Source of the DNA: Desulfobacterales bacterium
GTDB lineage: Bacteria > Desulfobacterota > Desulfobacteria > Desulfobacterales > JAEINQ01
Length of the DNA stretch: 64,000 nucleotides
Assembly: GCA_016342285.1 (NCBI GenBank)
Contig: JAEINQ010000007.1
Location: 62,001-126,000, forward strand
Direction of reading: 5' to 3'
The stretch's first letter is position 1. Each line of letters begins with the position of its first letter. The notes under the pieces were generated by a model. That model had not been told where the DNA came from, made no database searches, and worked only from the letters and a program-made list of their open reading frames with translations. Shown here in pieces: positions 42,525-51,795 of this stretch. The translations under genes were made by a program, and so were the position numbers.

Positions 42525-43910
42525 ATGAGCGCATACCGGGGGCATATCGAGCGGGTTTTGGCGGGCAACAAGAATGCGTTTGCCGAAATCGTTGCCATGT
42601 TTACGGACATGGCCCTGTCCATGGCCGAAACTCGTCTGGGTAATTTCAACTTGGCCGAGGACGCTGTGCAGGAGGCCTTCCTGGCCGCGTTTACCGAACT
42701 ACGCCAGCTTCGTGATCCCGACGCCTTTCCTGGCTGGTTCCGAACCATCCTCTCCAGGGTTTGCTCCCGCATCCTGCGCCAGAGGCGGGAGGAACCGCTC
42801 GATACAGCGTATCTGAACCTGCCGGCCGACGAGGGCGCAAATCCCTATCGCCTCTATACCCGTTACCTGGATCAGGCCATGATCCGACGTATCCTGGAAC
42901 GCCTGCCTGGCGTGGCCCGCGAGGCCTGTATGCAGCGGTATGTCCTGGGCCGGTCCTACCGGGAAATCGCCAGCCTGCTCCAGGTGCCTGAGGGCACGAT
43001 AAAGCGCCGCCTGCGCGACGCCCGGCGCCGGATCATCAAGGAGGTCCAAATCCAGCGGGGCCAGGCCATCCGGGTGGGCTACATGCCCATCTCCGACCAC
43101 CTCTTGGCCATGGTTTCCCATGCCCGGCACGACCGCCCCGAACAGGGTATCGTGCTTATGCGCTATCTGTCATGGTCCGGCCTGGCACGGGACCTTTCGT
43201 CCGGATTTGTGGACGGGGCCTTTATCATGGCTCCCATGGCCATGTCCCTGTACAACACAGGCGTGCCCCTGATTTACATACTGGATGGCCACCACGATGG
43301 CAGTGCCATCACCGTTCACCGGGACATGACCGCCACGAAGCTGGCCGACCTGCGGATCGGCATTCCCCATGCCCTGTCCACACATAGTATGTACCTCAAC
43401 GGTCTGGCGGGGCTCGGGAAATATCCGGACGTGGACCCGTCCCGGACCCGCTACATCAGCCCTCCCTACCTGAGCCGCTACTTCAATGGAAGGAAGATAG
43501 ACGCCTTCTTTTGCGCCGAACCCTGGCACACCAAGTTCGAGGTCGAGGGGCAGGGTCGCGTCCTGGCCCGTTCCGGCGACTTTGCTCCGGGTCATGTCTG
43601 CTGCATATTGGTGGTGCGCGAGCCGTTTGCCGCTCACAGCGGTCAACTTCTCCGCGACTACGTGGCCGGACTGTTGGCTGCGGCCGAGTACGCCGCCAGT
43701 CATCCGGATGAGTGCGCCGCCATCCATGCACGCTACACAGGCGTGTCCAAGGACATCGCCCGGCATATTCTTCAGCGCGGTTATGTTACCTTCCACGATT
43801 TGTCTCCGAACAAGGGCCGGTTGAAGGAGGCCATGGACCTGGCTCTGGATTCCAACGTCCTTGCCAAACCCTGCCAACTCGACGGCTTCCTGCGCACCGA
43901 ATTTGCCTGA
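42525..43910 (+). CDS. ECF sigma factor fused to NrtA/NMT1-type ligand-binding domain
   Basis: In this 461-residue protein, residues ~13-85 are sigma region 2 (NFNLAEDAVQEAFLAAFTEL, DAFPGWFRTILSRV) and ~115-172 region 4 (YREIASLLQVPEGTIKRRLRDAR). From ~182 a complete NrtA/SsuA-like binding domain follows without a signal peptide: RVGYMPISDHLLAMV, FVDGAFIMAPMAM, PLIYILDGHHDG, LRIGIPHALSTHSMYLNGL, IDAFFCAEPWHTKFEVEG. NasS is a precedent for a cytoplasmic NrtA-like nitrate sensor, but direct fusion to a sigma factor is new to me. It is probably a one-component switch for the following HPP and Mo-enzyme genes; ligand unknown. Confidence 0.87.
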   Translation: MSAYRGHIERVLAGNKNAFAEIVAMFTDMALSMAETRLGNFNLAEDAVQEAFLAAFTELRQLRDPDAFPGWFRTILSRVCSRILRQRREEPLDTAYLNLPADEGANPYRLYTRYLDQAMIRRILERLPGVAREACMQRYVLGRSYREIASLLQVPEGTIKRRLRDARRRIIKEVQIQRGQAIRVGYMPISDHLLAMVSHARHDRPEQGIVLMRYLSWSGLARDLSSGFVDGAFIMAPMAMSLYNTGVPLIYILDGHHDGSAITVHRDMTATKLADLRIGIPHALSTHSMYLNGLAGLGKYPDVDPSRTRYISPPYLSRYFNGRKIDAFFCAEPWHTKFEVEGQGRVLARSGDFAPGHVCCILVVREPFAAHSGQLLRDYVAGLLAAAEYAASHPDECAAIHARYTGVSKDIARHILQRGYVTFHDLSPNKGRLKEAMDLALDSNVLAKPCQLDGFLRTEFA

Positions 43911-44010
43911 GAAATTTTCTCTCCCCGGCACCGAACTTTTTTCTGAGTTCGGGACCCCTAATTAAAATGGCCGTCAGTGCCGCACCAATCTTCAGCCGAG
44001 AAAAAAAGGG

Positions 44011-44778
44011 ATGGTCCAGATACGACTCATTCGTTTCCGACGTAGCGAGTTCCGTCGAGAGATCTACAGACCCGGTGTGATCTCCTTGTCCCGTATCGTC
44101 TGGGGTTCCGTGGGCGGGGGGCTGCTTTTGCTGCTCATCGGGATTTTTTCCATCCGATGCAGGGTAGGGGTGCTTTACCCTCCTTTGGCGGCCACGTGTT
44201 TCATCAGCACCTCCTGCGTCTATCTGCGGGTGGCCCGGGTCAAATCGGTTATCGTGGGGCATTTCATCGCTGCGGTGGGGGGGCTGCTGGGGGTTCATGC
44301 CGGTGAGTTCCTGGTCGGGGGCACACAATGGCTGCTGCCCGTCAAGCTGGGTCTGGCCGTGCTGCTGGCCTCGGTTTTCATGCAGATCCTGGACGCCGAC
44401 CACCCGCCGGCCGCTGCCACGGCAGCCATTCCGGCGATTCTGCCGCTGCCTGTATCGGAACTGGTATTGCCCCTTCACATGGCCTGGGGCGGGATCATTG
44501 CCGTGGTTTTTGGGGTGATCTGGAACCGGGTCTGGTTCGAATATCCGGCCCCAGCCGAGGATGTTCCCCGGCTTGCTCTGGGGGTAAACATGTCCCGGCC
44601 GGACATGGCCGGGTGCGCCATCTGCCTGGCGGGCTTCGTATTGATGTGTCTCCGAGCCCTTTCCGAGGGTATTTACGTTGCGGGGCTATGGATCATGCTG
44701 GCCGGGGTTCTGGTGCTGTCCACACATCAATTTTTCGGGGCCGTTGTGGTTCGCGGCGGCCGCAACCACATGGGATAA
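44011..44778 (+). CDS. HPP-family integral membrane protein
   Basis: The ~255-residue protein has five to six hydrophobic helices and the name-giving HPP in DADHPPAAATAAIPAIL, with VLYPPLAATCFI at the start of the core. HPP proteins of cyanobacteria and plastids have been linked to nitrite transport, but other members are uncharacterised. ATG 44011 has no strong ribosome site, so the true start may be slightly downstream. It is between the sigma-sensor and Mo-enzyme genes, so it may import or export their substrate. Confidence 0.82.
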   Translation: MVQIRLIRFRRSEFRREIYRPGVISLSRIVWGSVGGGLLLLLIGIFSIRCRVGVLYPPLAATCFISTSCVYLRVARVKSVIVGHFIAAVGGLLGVHAGEFLVGGTQWLLPVKLGLAVLLASVFMQILDADHPPAAATAAIPAILPLPVSELVLPLHMAWGGIIAVVFGVIWNRVWFEYPAPAEDVPRLALGVNMSRPDMAGCAICLAGFVLMCLRALSEGIYVAGLWIMLAGVLVLSTHQFFGAVVVRGGRNHMG

Positions 44779-44850
44779 CGGATCATCAAACGCGCCGTAG
44801 GAATGAGCCTGGCGGGTGATAAAGACCAACTCTAACAAGGGAGGAGTCCG

Positions 44851-46989
44851 ATGACCAAAGAAAACTGGATGCCCACCGTATGCTACCAGTGCAAGGCCGA
44901 ATGTGCCATCCTTGCACGTTTGGAAGCGGGTCGCATCAAGGAAATCCGGGGCAACCCCAGAGGCCGGGGCAAGGTCTGCGTAAAAGGCGCTGCGGGCGTT
45001 TCCCTGCAATACAGCGGGGACCGTCTGACCACCCCGCTCAAGCGGGTGGGAAAGCGCGGCGAGGGCAAATTCGAGCCCATTTCCTGGGACGAGACCATGG
45101 ACATCATGACGGCCAAACTCAGGGATCTCAAAGCCAGGGGAGAGGCCCATAAGCTGACGGCAAACTTTTTCCCCCATTCCATCACTGACCCCAAATGGCG
45201 CTTTTTGAACGCCTATGGCGGCTTTATCAACACGGCTCTGCCACACTGCGATTCGGCCAAGATCGTTGCCTGCATCATGACCATGGGCGGGGTGCCGAAT
45301 CATCATATCCCGCCGGCATGGTTCACCGTACCCAAGGGCGGCATCATGATCATGGCCGGCCGCCACGCCTTCGGCTGCCTGGACGATGCATCCGCTCCCG
45401 GGGACATCCTGGACGCTCAGGCGCGAGGTGCCAAGCTCGTGGTTATCGATCCCATTTTCACCGCGGACGCTGCCAAGGCCGACTGGTGGATTCCTATCAG
45501 ACCCTCGGGAGATACGGCGCTGTTTGTGGGCATGACCCAGCATATCATTGCCAAGGGGCTGCATGACAAGAATTTCGTGAACAACTGGGTGCGTGAGGGC
45601 GATTTTGAGCGTCTCAAAGCGTATCTGGCCGACAAGACGCCCGAGGCCATGAGCGCCATCTGCGATGTACCCGCGGCGGATATCCGGAAGCTGGCCGAGA
45701 TGTGTGCCGGGGCACCGTCGGTGGGAGTGGACAGTTTCAAGGGCATCATGCTCGGACAGGCTCTGGACTTCGGTCACGCCTGGACCACCTTTTTGGCCGT
45801 GACCGGGAACATCGATAACCCCGGCGGCCAGCCCCTGCCGGATCTGACGCCCATGTCGCCGGTGGAGCCCGTTCCGGCCGGACCCGATCTGGGCACCCTG
45901 GGTTGGCATGTCACCGGACCGGACCGGGACAAGTTCGGCAAATATTCGTTTATTATGGAGCCCACCTGGTACGAGGCACAGGCCATAAAGAACGGGGATC
46001 TCAAGGTGCTCTTCACGGCCGAAAGCAATCCGGCGCTGACCGAGATGGGTCAGGAGGAATGGCGCAAGGCCGTTTGCATGCCCGGGGAAGACGGCGAGGA
46101 ATATCGTCTGGAAATGCTCGTCTGCAGCGAGATCATGCATTCGGAAACCTCCTACTTCGCCGATCTGGTGTTGCCGGACAAGAGCTATTTCGAGCGATGG
46201 GAATTGCTGTACATGCCCTGGTGGTACAATTTCGGCCACGGGTTGGCCCTGCGCCAACCCCTGGTTGAGCCCCCCGGTGAATGCCGTCATTCAAACGAGG
46301 TTTTCATCGAACTGGGAAAACGTCTGGAACCGGAGTACTTCCAGTTCAAGGATGATGTGGAGTACTATGACATTCAGCTCAAAGGACTGGGCCTGTCCAT
46401 TGCCAAGCTCCAGGAAATGGGCGGTCTCTGGTCGCCGGGCACCATGGGCTTTAACAAATACAAGGATGCGGGTGGATTCGGCACCCCGTCGAAAAAAATT
46501 CATCTTTACTGGGAGAATCTGGAGAGCGTCAACCAGGCAATGCCCCGCCCCGGACTGGCGGCGGAATACGAGGCCGACCCGGTTGATTATCCGTTCATCC
46601 TCATCTCCTACCGGACCATCTTTCACCAGGGAAGCGGCCAGTGGACGCACAACAACCCGCAACTGCGCGATCCGGTCAGCGGCCTTTACGAAAATCCGGT
46701 TCTTATCAACCCGGCCGCGGCAAAATCGCTGAACATCGAGGATGGCCAACTGGTCACCCTGGCTTCCCGCACCGGCGAGGTGCGCCTCCGGGCTATGCTC
46801 ACCGAGCGCATTCGGCCCGACTGCATCGGCATGCACCACGGCTTCGGTTCCAGAGTGGGCCGTGTGGCCGCCACCGGCAAAGGGATCAGCGACAATCTGC
46901 TCATTCCGGATTCGGGGATGACACTGGACTGGCAGGACCTGGTAGGCGGCGAATCCCACGTCTCCACCCGTGTCCGGCTCAGCACCTAA
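44851..46989 (+). CDS. Cytoplasmic molybdopterin oxidoreductase (DMSO-reductase family)
   Basis: The 712-residue catalytic subunit has an N-terminal [4Fe-4S] site from C11, C14, C18 and C43 (CYQCKAEC ... KVCVKG). C133 (ALPHCDSAK) is the likely Mo/W ligand. Cofactor-binding motifs include IMIMAGRHAFG, VVIDPIFT, FTAESNP, DLVLPDKSYFERW and the C-terminal HHGFGSRVGRV. No Tat signal or membrane anchor, so it acts in the cytoplasm. It resembles polysulfide/thiosulfate-reductase-like and acetylene-hydratase-like enzymes in general layout, but I cannot name the substrate. A GGGAGGAG site precedes the ATG. It is 72 bp after HPP and 12 bp before its FeS partner. Confidence 0.9.
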   Translation: MTKENWMPTVCYQCKAECAILARLEAGRIKEIRGNPRGRGKVCVKGAAGVSLQYSGDRLTTPLKRVGKRGEGKFEPISWDETMDIMTAKLRDLKARGEAHKLTANFFPHSITDPKWRFLNAYGGFINTALPHCDSAKIVACIMTMGGVPNHHIPPAWFTVPKGGIMIMAGRHAFGCLDDASAPGDILDAQARGAKLVVIDPIFTADAAKADWWIPIRPSGDTALFVGMTQHIIAKGLHDKNFVNNWVREGDFERLKAYLADKTPEAMSAICDVPAADIRKLAEMCAGAPSVGVDSFKGIMLGQALDFGHAWTTFLAVTGNIDNPGGQPLPDLTPMSPVEPVPAGPDLGTLGWHVTGPDRDKFGKYSFIMEPTWYEAQAIKNGDLKVLFTAESNPALTEMGQEEWRKAVCMPGEDGEEYRLEMLVCSEIMHSETSYFADLVLPDKSYFERWELLYMPWWYNFGHGLALRQPLVEPPGECRHSNEVFIELGKRLEPEYFQFKDDVEYYDIQLKGLGLSIAKLQEMGGLWSPGTMGFNKYKDAGGFGTPSKKIHLYWENLESVNQAMPRPGLAAEYEADPVDYPFILISYRTIFHQGSGQWTHNNPQLRDPVSGLYENPVLINPAAAKSLNIEDGQLVTLASRTGEVRLRAMLTERIRPDCIGMHHGFGSRVGRVAATGKGISDNLLIPDSGMTLDWQDLVGGESHVSTRVRLST

Positions 46990-47001
46990 CGGAGGACCGC
47001 C

Positions 47002-47601
47002 ATGAAACAACTCGGATTGATGATTGATATGAACCGTTGCACCGGTTGTAAGACCTGTGTGGTGGCGTGCCGCAACGCCAAGGAGTTGCTGGACCACGAA
47101 CAGGCCATGCCCGGCGATATACCCTTTTATATCCGGGTGGAGTCCGTACTGGAAGGGACTTATCCCGTGCTCAGCGAGCGCTGCTGGGTGGTGCCCTGCC
47201 AGCACTGCAAAAACGCCCCGTGCATCGCGGCCTGTGATAACCAGGCCATTGGCAAGGACCCCCAGACCGGCATCGTGCGCATCGATCGGAACAAGTGCGC
47301 CGGCTCGGGCAAGTGCATCGAAGCCTGCCCATGGGATGTGATCCAATTCGACAAGGCGGGAAACTATGCCCACAAATGTGACCTCTGCTACGACCGGGTC
47401 GTTTTCGGAGGAACACCCGTGTGCGCAGAGGTCTGCATGACCGATGCCATCAGCTTCGGTGAACTGGGAGAGCTCAAGAACCGGGCCCGGGAGACCGGGC
47501 GCGAGATTGACAGAAAAATGAGCGCCATGAGCATCGTCTACCTCAAGCCCGCTCTAAAGAACACCCTTGCCACCGGCGGGTCCGCCGGAGCGCCAACCTG
47601 A
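47002..47601 (+). CDS. Multi-[4Fe-4S] electron transfer subunit (DmsB/PsrB-like)
   Basis: The 199-residue protein carries four cluster motifs: C13-C16-C19-C23; C61/C66/C69/C74/C78 region; C99, C105, C109; and C126-C129 with C141-C145. In KCAGSGKC the second Cys of the CxxCxxC motif is Ser102, so one cluster lacks a Cys ligand and may be [3Fe-4S] or Ser-ligated. It pairs with the Mo subunit and shuttles electrons to an unidentified acceptor, since no membrane subunit gene follows. Confidence 0.9.
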   Translation: MKQLGLMIDMNRCTGCKTCVVACRNAKELLDHEQAMPGDIPFYIRVESVLEGTYPVLSERCWVVPCQHCKNAPCIAACDNQAIGKDPQTGIVRIDRNKCAGSGKCIEACPWDVIQFDKAGNYAHKCDLCYDRVVFGGTPVCAEVCMTDAISFGELGELKNRARETGREIDRKMSAMSIVYLKPALKNTLATGGSAGAPT

Positions 47602-47607
47602 ACAATG

Positions 47608-47638
47608 GGGCCCGGGACATATCGTCCCGGGCCCTTTT
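47608..47638 (+). terminator. Terminator of the sigma-sensor / Mo-enzyme operon
   Basis: GGGCCCGGGAC / GTCCCGGGCCC perfect 11-bp stem, 5-nt loop, then TTTT. It marks the end of the four-gene block. Confidence 0.9.
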
Positions 47639-48217
47639 GCCATATCAGAGTACCGGCTGTGAGCACTGGGTCTGATGGGGCTGGGTCGGGCCACGGGCCC
47701 CTGTTGTTAAATCTGCAAGAGAGACCTTTTCTCTTCCTGGGACCCTGAATCTCACCTGAATTGAGCGATTGTTGAGGCTTGCCCGCCTTTGGCGTGTTGC
47801 CGCAGAAACAAGGAAGATGTTTTTCCGCTATAGTCCTTTATGCGGGAAGGCATCTGACGCCGTAGCTGTGGTAAGATCGACAATCCCGACCTGTCGGGTC
47901 GACTTGTGGGGCATAGCTCGAAGAGCGACGCCCCAAGCTGAAAGCGAAGCCTGAAGGGTTTTTAATTTCGAAAGCTAAAATATGATATTTATATTTTATG
48001 TTAATTGGTTATACGCTATTTCGAAATTGGAAACGTTCAGTTTGGGTTTCAGTATACCCACAAAATTTTCACTCCGAACAGAAAGCACCGAAAATTTGAT
48101 TGCACGGCCGTTTTCTGGTAGTGGTGGCTTCTGAGGCCTTTTTCTGCCGGCTCGTATCGGTTCCTCCTGAATCAATGGCCGCAATTTCTGTTTCAAACCG
48201 GAAAAGGGGGTGCATCC
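47639..48217. other. Intergenic region with repeat R2 copy B
   Basis: About 580 bp without a supported gene. It includes dispersed repeat R2 (47761-47833), GC-rich inverted bits near 47890-47930, and an AT-rich stretch near 47960-48010. A GGAAAAGGGGG-like ribosome site ends it before the LemA gene. Confidence 0.5.
47761..47833 (+). repeat. Dispersed repeat R2, copy B
   Basis: 73 bp, same orientation as and roughly 80 % identical to 10276-10349 by eye, including TTGCCGCAGAA and TGTTTTTCCGCT. Confidence 0.7.
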
Positions 48218-48775
48218 ATGTGGATCGCTGTCAGTGTCCTGGCTGCCGCGGTGGTCGTCGCGGTGTTGTTGTTCAACAGCCTGATCGGCAAGAAGAACCA
48301 GGTGACCAATGTGTTTGCCAGTGTGGATGCCCTGCTGAAAAAGAGATACGATCTCGTGCCCAACCTGGTGTCGACGGTCAAGACCTACATGCAGCACGAG
48401 AAAACCCTGCTCACCGAGCTCACCGAGATACGATCCCGGGCTGTGTCCACCGGGGCTTCCGATGACGAGAAAATCGTCCTGGACAACCGGCTTTCAAAGG
48501 TCCTGGGCTCGGTGATGGTCGCTGTGGAAAATTACCCTGATCTGAAAGCCAGCAGCAACTTCCTTCAGTTGCAGGCCACCATGAATGAAATCGAAGAGCA
48601 GATCTCGGCGGCCCGGCGGGCATACAACGCCACGGTCACGGACTATAACAATGCCATCGAGATGTTTCCCACCAACTTCGTGGCCGCCATGATGAACCTG
48701 AAAAGGAAAGAGGTGTTTGTCATCACCCCTGAGGAACGACGGAATGTCGATGTCGGAAGCCTTTTCGGCCATTGA
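48218..48775 (+). CDS. LemA family protein
   Basis: This 185-residue protein has one N-terminal helix (AVSVLAAAVVVAVLLFNSLIG) and the LemA body LLKKRYDLVPNLVSTVKTYM, ARRAYNATVTDYNNAIEMFP, followed by the closing F. LemA proteins are membrane-anchored helical bundles of unclear role. It precedes the DUF3137 gene by 43 bp, a pairing common in bacteria, suggesting one envelope system. Confidence 0.93.
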   Translation: MWIAVSVLAAAVVVAVLLFNSLIGKKNQVTNVFASVDALLKKRYDLVPNLVSTVKTYMQHEKTLLTELTEIRSRAVSTGASDDEKIVLDNRLSKVLGSVMVAVENYPDLKASSNFLQLQATMNEIEEQISAARRAYNATVTDYNNAIEMFPTNFVAAMMNLKRKEVFVITPEERRNVDVGSLFGH

Positions 48776-48818
48776 CGCCCATCCCTGAGGGGCTCGTTCT
48801 GCCCACAGGAGACTTCCC

Positions 48819-50075
48819 ATGAAAACCCGAGAAGAATTTCAGCGGTTTTATGCATCCACCCTGGTGGGCCTGCTGGCGCCCATGGAGGCTGTTCGAAAAA
48901 AGACCGTGGCCCGGCTGGCAGGGGTCATCCTTGTCCTGTCCGGTCTCCTGGTCGCCGTTTTTCTCCTTGCATCCCGGTTCGGATGGGGCGATGAGGAACT
49001 GATCGGTGCGGTGGTGGTCTTCGCCCTTCTCGTGGGGCTTTGCCTGTATTTTTTCCCAAAAGAATATGTTGAAAACTTCAAAACCATCGTGATTCCCCGC
49101 ATCATCGGTTTTGTCCACGAGGGCCTGGCCTATCACCCGGACCGGTGCATTCCCCGCTCGTCATTCATGGCCAGCCGGATTTTTTTGAAAAATCCCGATG
49201 AATATACCGGCGATGATTTGGTATCCGGGAAAATCGGGGCGACCGCCATCCGGTTCTCCGAGATCGATGCTTCCTATGAAACCACCCAATCAGGGAAAGA
49301 CAACAACACCACCCGGAAAGTCCAGATATTCAAGGGGCTGTTTATCGTCGCTGACTTCAACAAGAAATTTGCCGGCCAAACAGTGGTTCTGCCCGATGCC
49401 CTGCAACGGCTCTTCGGACGTTTGGGAAAGAAGATTCAGGGCCTGGACAATCGACGGGGGCGGCAGGTCAACCTGGAAGACCCTGAATTTGAAAAATATT
49501 TTGAAGTTTACGGAGATGACCAGATCACGGCCCGGTATATCCTGTCGACCAGCCTCATGGAACGGATCACCCGTTTCAGAAAAGAAACCAAAAAAGCCGT
49601 CGCCCTCTCCTTTGTGGACTCGCTGATGTATATTGCGGTTCCCTATCAGAGAAATCTTTTCGAACCCCGGCTGTTTCGATCCCTTCTCAATTTCAGGCCC
49701 ATGTGCGAATACTTCGACGATTTCAACCTGGCCATTGGCGTGGTGGAAGAGATGAACCTGAACCGGCGCATCTGGGGCAAGGCGGGCGTTGCTGCCCCGG
49801 TCGCCGGTGCGCCGGAGGATGCGGGAAAGCTGGTTCAACGGGCCGCCCGGCTGTTCCGGGAGGGGCATTACCGGAAGGCCATCGCGGTCTACGCCGAGAT
49901 CCTGGCCATGGACCCGGAGCACACCACCGCTCTTTTCAACCGCGGTGTGGTGAACAAGAAGATGGGAAATTTTCAGTCGGCCTATGGGGATTTTAAAAAA
50001 GCGGCGGGTCTGGGTCACGCAAAATCAGAAAAAATCATTGAAAGCGATGTTTTCAAGAAAGATAGCCTCGGGTGA
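48819..50075 (+). CDS. DUF3137 domain protein with C-terminal TPR
   Basis: This 418-residue protein has two hydrophobic helices (~28-49, ~56-75), a DUF3137-type soluble domain (YTGDDLVSGKIGATAIRFSE, KIQIFKGLFIVADFNKKF, FVDSLMYIAVPYQRNLFEP), and C-terminal TPR-like repeats (AARLFREGHYRKAIAVYAEIL, ALFNRGVVNKKMGNFQSAY). DUF3137 proteins often sit beside LemA. The TPR addition may give a protein partner. Function unknown. Confidence 0.85.
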   Translation: MKTREEFQRFYASTLVGLLAPMEAVRKKTVARLAGVILVLSGLLVAVFLLASRFGWGDEELIGAVVVFALLVGLCLYFFPKEYVENFKTIVIPRIIGFVHEGLAYHPDRCIPRSSFMASRIFLKNPDEYTGDDLVSGKIGATAIRFSEIDASYETTQSGKDNNTTRKVQIFKGLFIVADFNKKFAGQTVVLPDALQRLFGRLGKKIQGLDNRRGRQVNLEDPEFEKYFEVYGDDQITARYILSTSLMERITRFRKETKKAVALSFVDSLMYIAVPYQRNLFEPRLFRSLLNFRPMCEYFDDFNLAIGVVEEMNLNRRIWGKAGVAAPVAGAPEDAGKLVQRAARLFREGHYRKAIAVYAEILAMDPEHTTALFNRGVVNKKMGNFQSAYGDFKKAAGLGHAKSEKIIESDVFKKDSLG

Positions 50076-50490
50076 GATCGAGGCTGACCTGCTCGAAGAC
50101 TTTTGATGACCTGATTTTTTTCCGGAAAACAGTGCCCGAACGCCCGGGGTCGCAGCGGAAGGGCAGCGTTTCTGGGTCTGGGGCTGGCTGGTGTGCCTGG
50201 GTCTGGGGGTGACACGCCCTTTAATGGGCGACCCCAAGCCGCGCCAAGCCACTCGGGTTATCATGGCCCGAACCAAGGCCCCCGTGGCCAGGAAAGATTC
50301 CCATTTTGGGCTTGTATTCATAATTCAAGACGCGACCCCGCGTCTCCCGCTTTCGACTGCCTTTGCTTAAACCGGCCTTTTCGACCCTAAAAACATCACT
50401 TTAAGAGCAAAAAAGCCTCCTTTTTTCCGCCTAAAGCCTTGACAATTGGGCATCCAGCTTGGTCCGACCCCAATTTCAGAAAAGTCATCA
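50076..50490. other. Intergenic region with repeat R5 copy A
   Basis: Some 415 bp between the convergent DUF3137 and DprA-like genes. The last part, 50351-50476, is direct repeat R5. No gene is supported. Confidence 0.5.
50351..50476 (+). repeat. Direct repeat R5, copy A (left border of 50.4-57.9 kb segment)
   Basis: About 125 bp repeated in the same orientation at 57778-57902, roughly 85 % alike by eye. Shared blocks include AAAACATCACTTTAAGAG, CTAAAGCCTTGA.AATTGG and GCATCCAGCTTGGTC. No frame. The two copies enclose the DprA, RecQ, unknown and nitroreductase genes. Confidence 0.75.
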
Positions 50491-51795
50491 TCACCCGGCC
50501 CTGCGATACCGAACCGGACGAGTTTTCTTTTGGACTTGGCCCTCCTCCAATGCCCGTTTGAGCCAGTCATCCAACTGGGCTTTGCGAACATTCAGGTCAT
50601 CGGAGAGGTCTTTGGGGCCTTTCCAGTCTTTCAAGGCATTGAGCAACACGGGCAGCACCGCCTTGAAAACCGTAAGGTCCCAATCCTTTTGGGACCCGGT
50701 GTTCGCTGTCGCATCGTCGATTTTTTCTACAGGGGTAGGATGGGGGTAGTTCTTCAACTCTTCCCCGATCCCAGTTGCTGCGGAGGGGGCTTTTGCCGGT
50801 TCACCAAAAAGGGTTCGCTGGGCGCCGAGAGACTGGCGTTTGGCTGCCGGTTTGCTGGTCAGCCTTTCGGCGAGATCTTTTCCCCACGGAGGGTCGGGGA
50901 AGGGCAGAGCCCCTAAGTCCATGAGCGCTCGGTTGCCTTCGGGCACATCAGGCCCTTGGCGCACGAACACCGGGCGGGGGGTATCCCGTTTGAGTTCCTC
51001 TGTGGCCCCGGCCCAGGTTCCGCCTTTTCCCTTTTCCGCACTGATGATCAGGCCAAAATCAGCCAAGGCATAGATATGCTTGTTGCGCCCCATGGCATTG
51101 CCCACGTTAAATCGTGCTTCAGGTGAAAAGGCGGACACAAGCACCAGGCGCTGTTCACGGATTCCGTCACGGTATTTTTTTGCAACCGCCGACTTTAAAA
51201 GGCTGTCGGCCAAAGCCCCAATTGCTGTTCCGCCGGCATGCAGGCCTTCCAGCATTGCCACCTGGTCCACCCCCCGTGCGCCGCCGGATACGATCGAAAT
51301 GCCCTGCTTTGCGCATGCCGCCACAGCCAGACGAGTAAACGCTTCCCCCGATTGGTCAACGTTTCTTGACCCCACCACGGCAAGCCCGCCCAGTTGAAGC
51401 AAATCTGCACGCCCGACCCCATACAATATGGCAGGAGCCTGCTTTTTCAGGTGCCGTTTAAGCCGTACTGGATAATCCGCATCGCTACGGCAGATCACCC
51501 AGATGCCACTGCCCGTCCACTTGTCGATGGTCAGTGCCATTGCCGCTCCCCGTCCGAGCAGGCGTTTGACGCGCTCGCCGTCGATGTCCCGGGGCAACGT
51601 CTCCAAAAGCGTTGATGTTCCTGCAGTCATAAGATCTGCCGGCCTGATTTTTTTATCCAGCATCCAGTCGGTCAGCCGATTATACTCACCCAAGCTGAAA
51701 GGCCTGGGCATATCGTTTTTCCCGAACCGGCCGCATAGGAGCAAAATCGCTTTGGCATCATTTGTCAGGTTTTTTGCGTTCATATCCAAATCCAT
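50491..51795 (-). CDS. DprA-like Rossmann protein
   Basis: The 434-residue protein has the SMF/DprA fold: VVGSRNVDQSGEAFTRLAV, the signature SGGARGVDQVAMLEGLHAGG, then RNKHIYALADFGLIISAEKG and GGTW. The C-terminal ~45 residues (PKDLSDDLNVRKAQLDDWL) look like the DprA winged helix. In competence DprA loads RecA on ssDNA; here the long N- and C-terminal parts and the pairing with RecQ-PRTase suggest a specialised role. ATG 51795 overlaps the RecQ TGA (TGATG), so translation is coupled. Confidence 0.85.
   Translation of the reverse strand: MDLDMNAKNLTNDAKAILLLCGRFGKNDMPRPFSLGEYNRLTDWMLDKKIRPADLMTAGTSTLLETLPRDIDGERVKRLLGRGAAMALTIDKWTGSGIWVICRSDADYPVRLKRHLKKQAPAILYGVGRADLLQLGGLAVVGSRNVDQSGEAFTRLAVAACAKQGISIVSGGARGVDQVAMLEGLHAGGTAIGALADSLLKSAVAKKYRDGIREQRLVLVSAFSPEARFNVGNAMGRNKHIYALADFGLIISAEKGKGGTWAGATEELKRDTPRPVFVRQGPDVPEGNRALMDLGALPFPDPPWGKDLAERLTSKPAAKRQSLGAQRTLFGEPAKAPSAATGIGEELKNYPHPTPVEKIDDATANTGSQKDWDLTVFKAVLPVLLNALKDWKGPKDLSDDLNVRKAQLDDWLKRALEEGQVQKKTRPVRYRRAG

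Noticed and set aside
42277-42534. 85-aa minus-strand frame upstream of the sigma-sensor gene
   Set aside because: Overlaps the sigma-sensor start and shows no conserved pattern or ribosome site.
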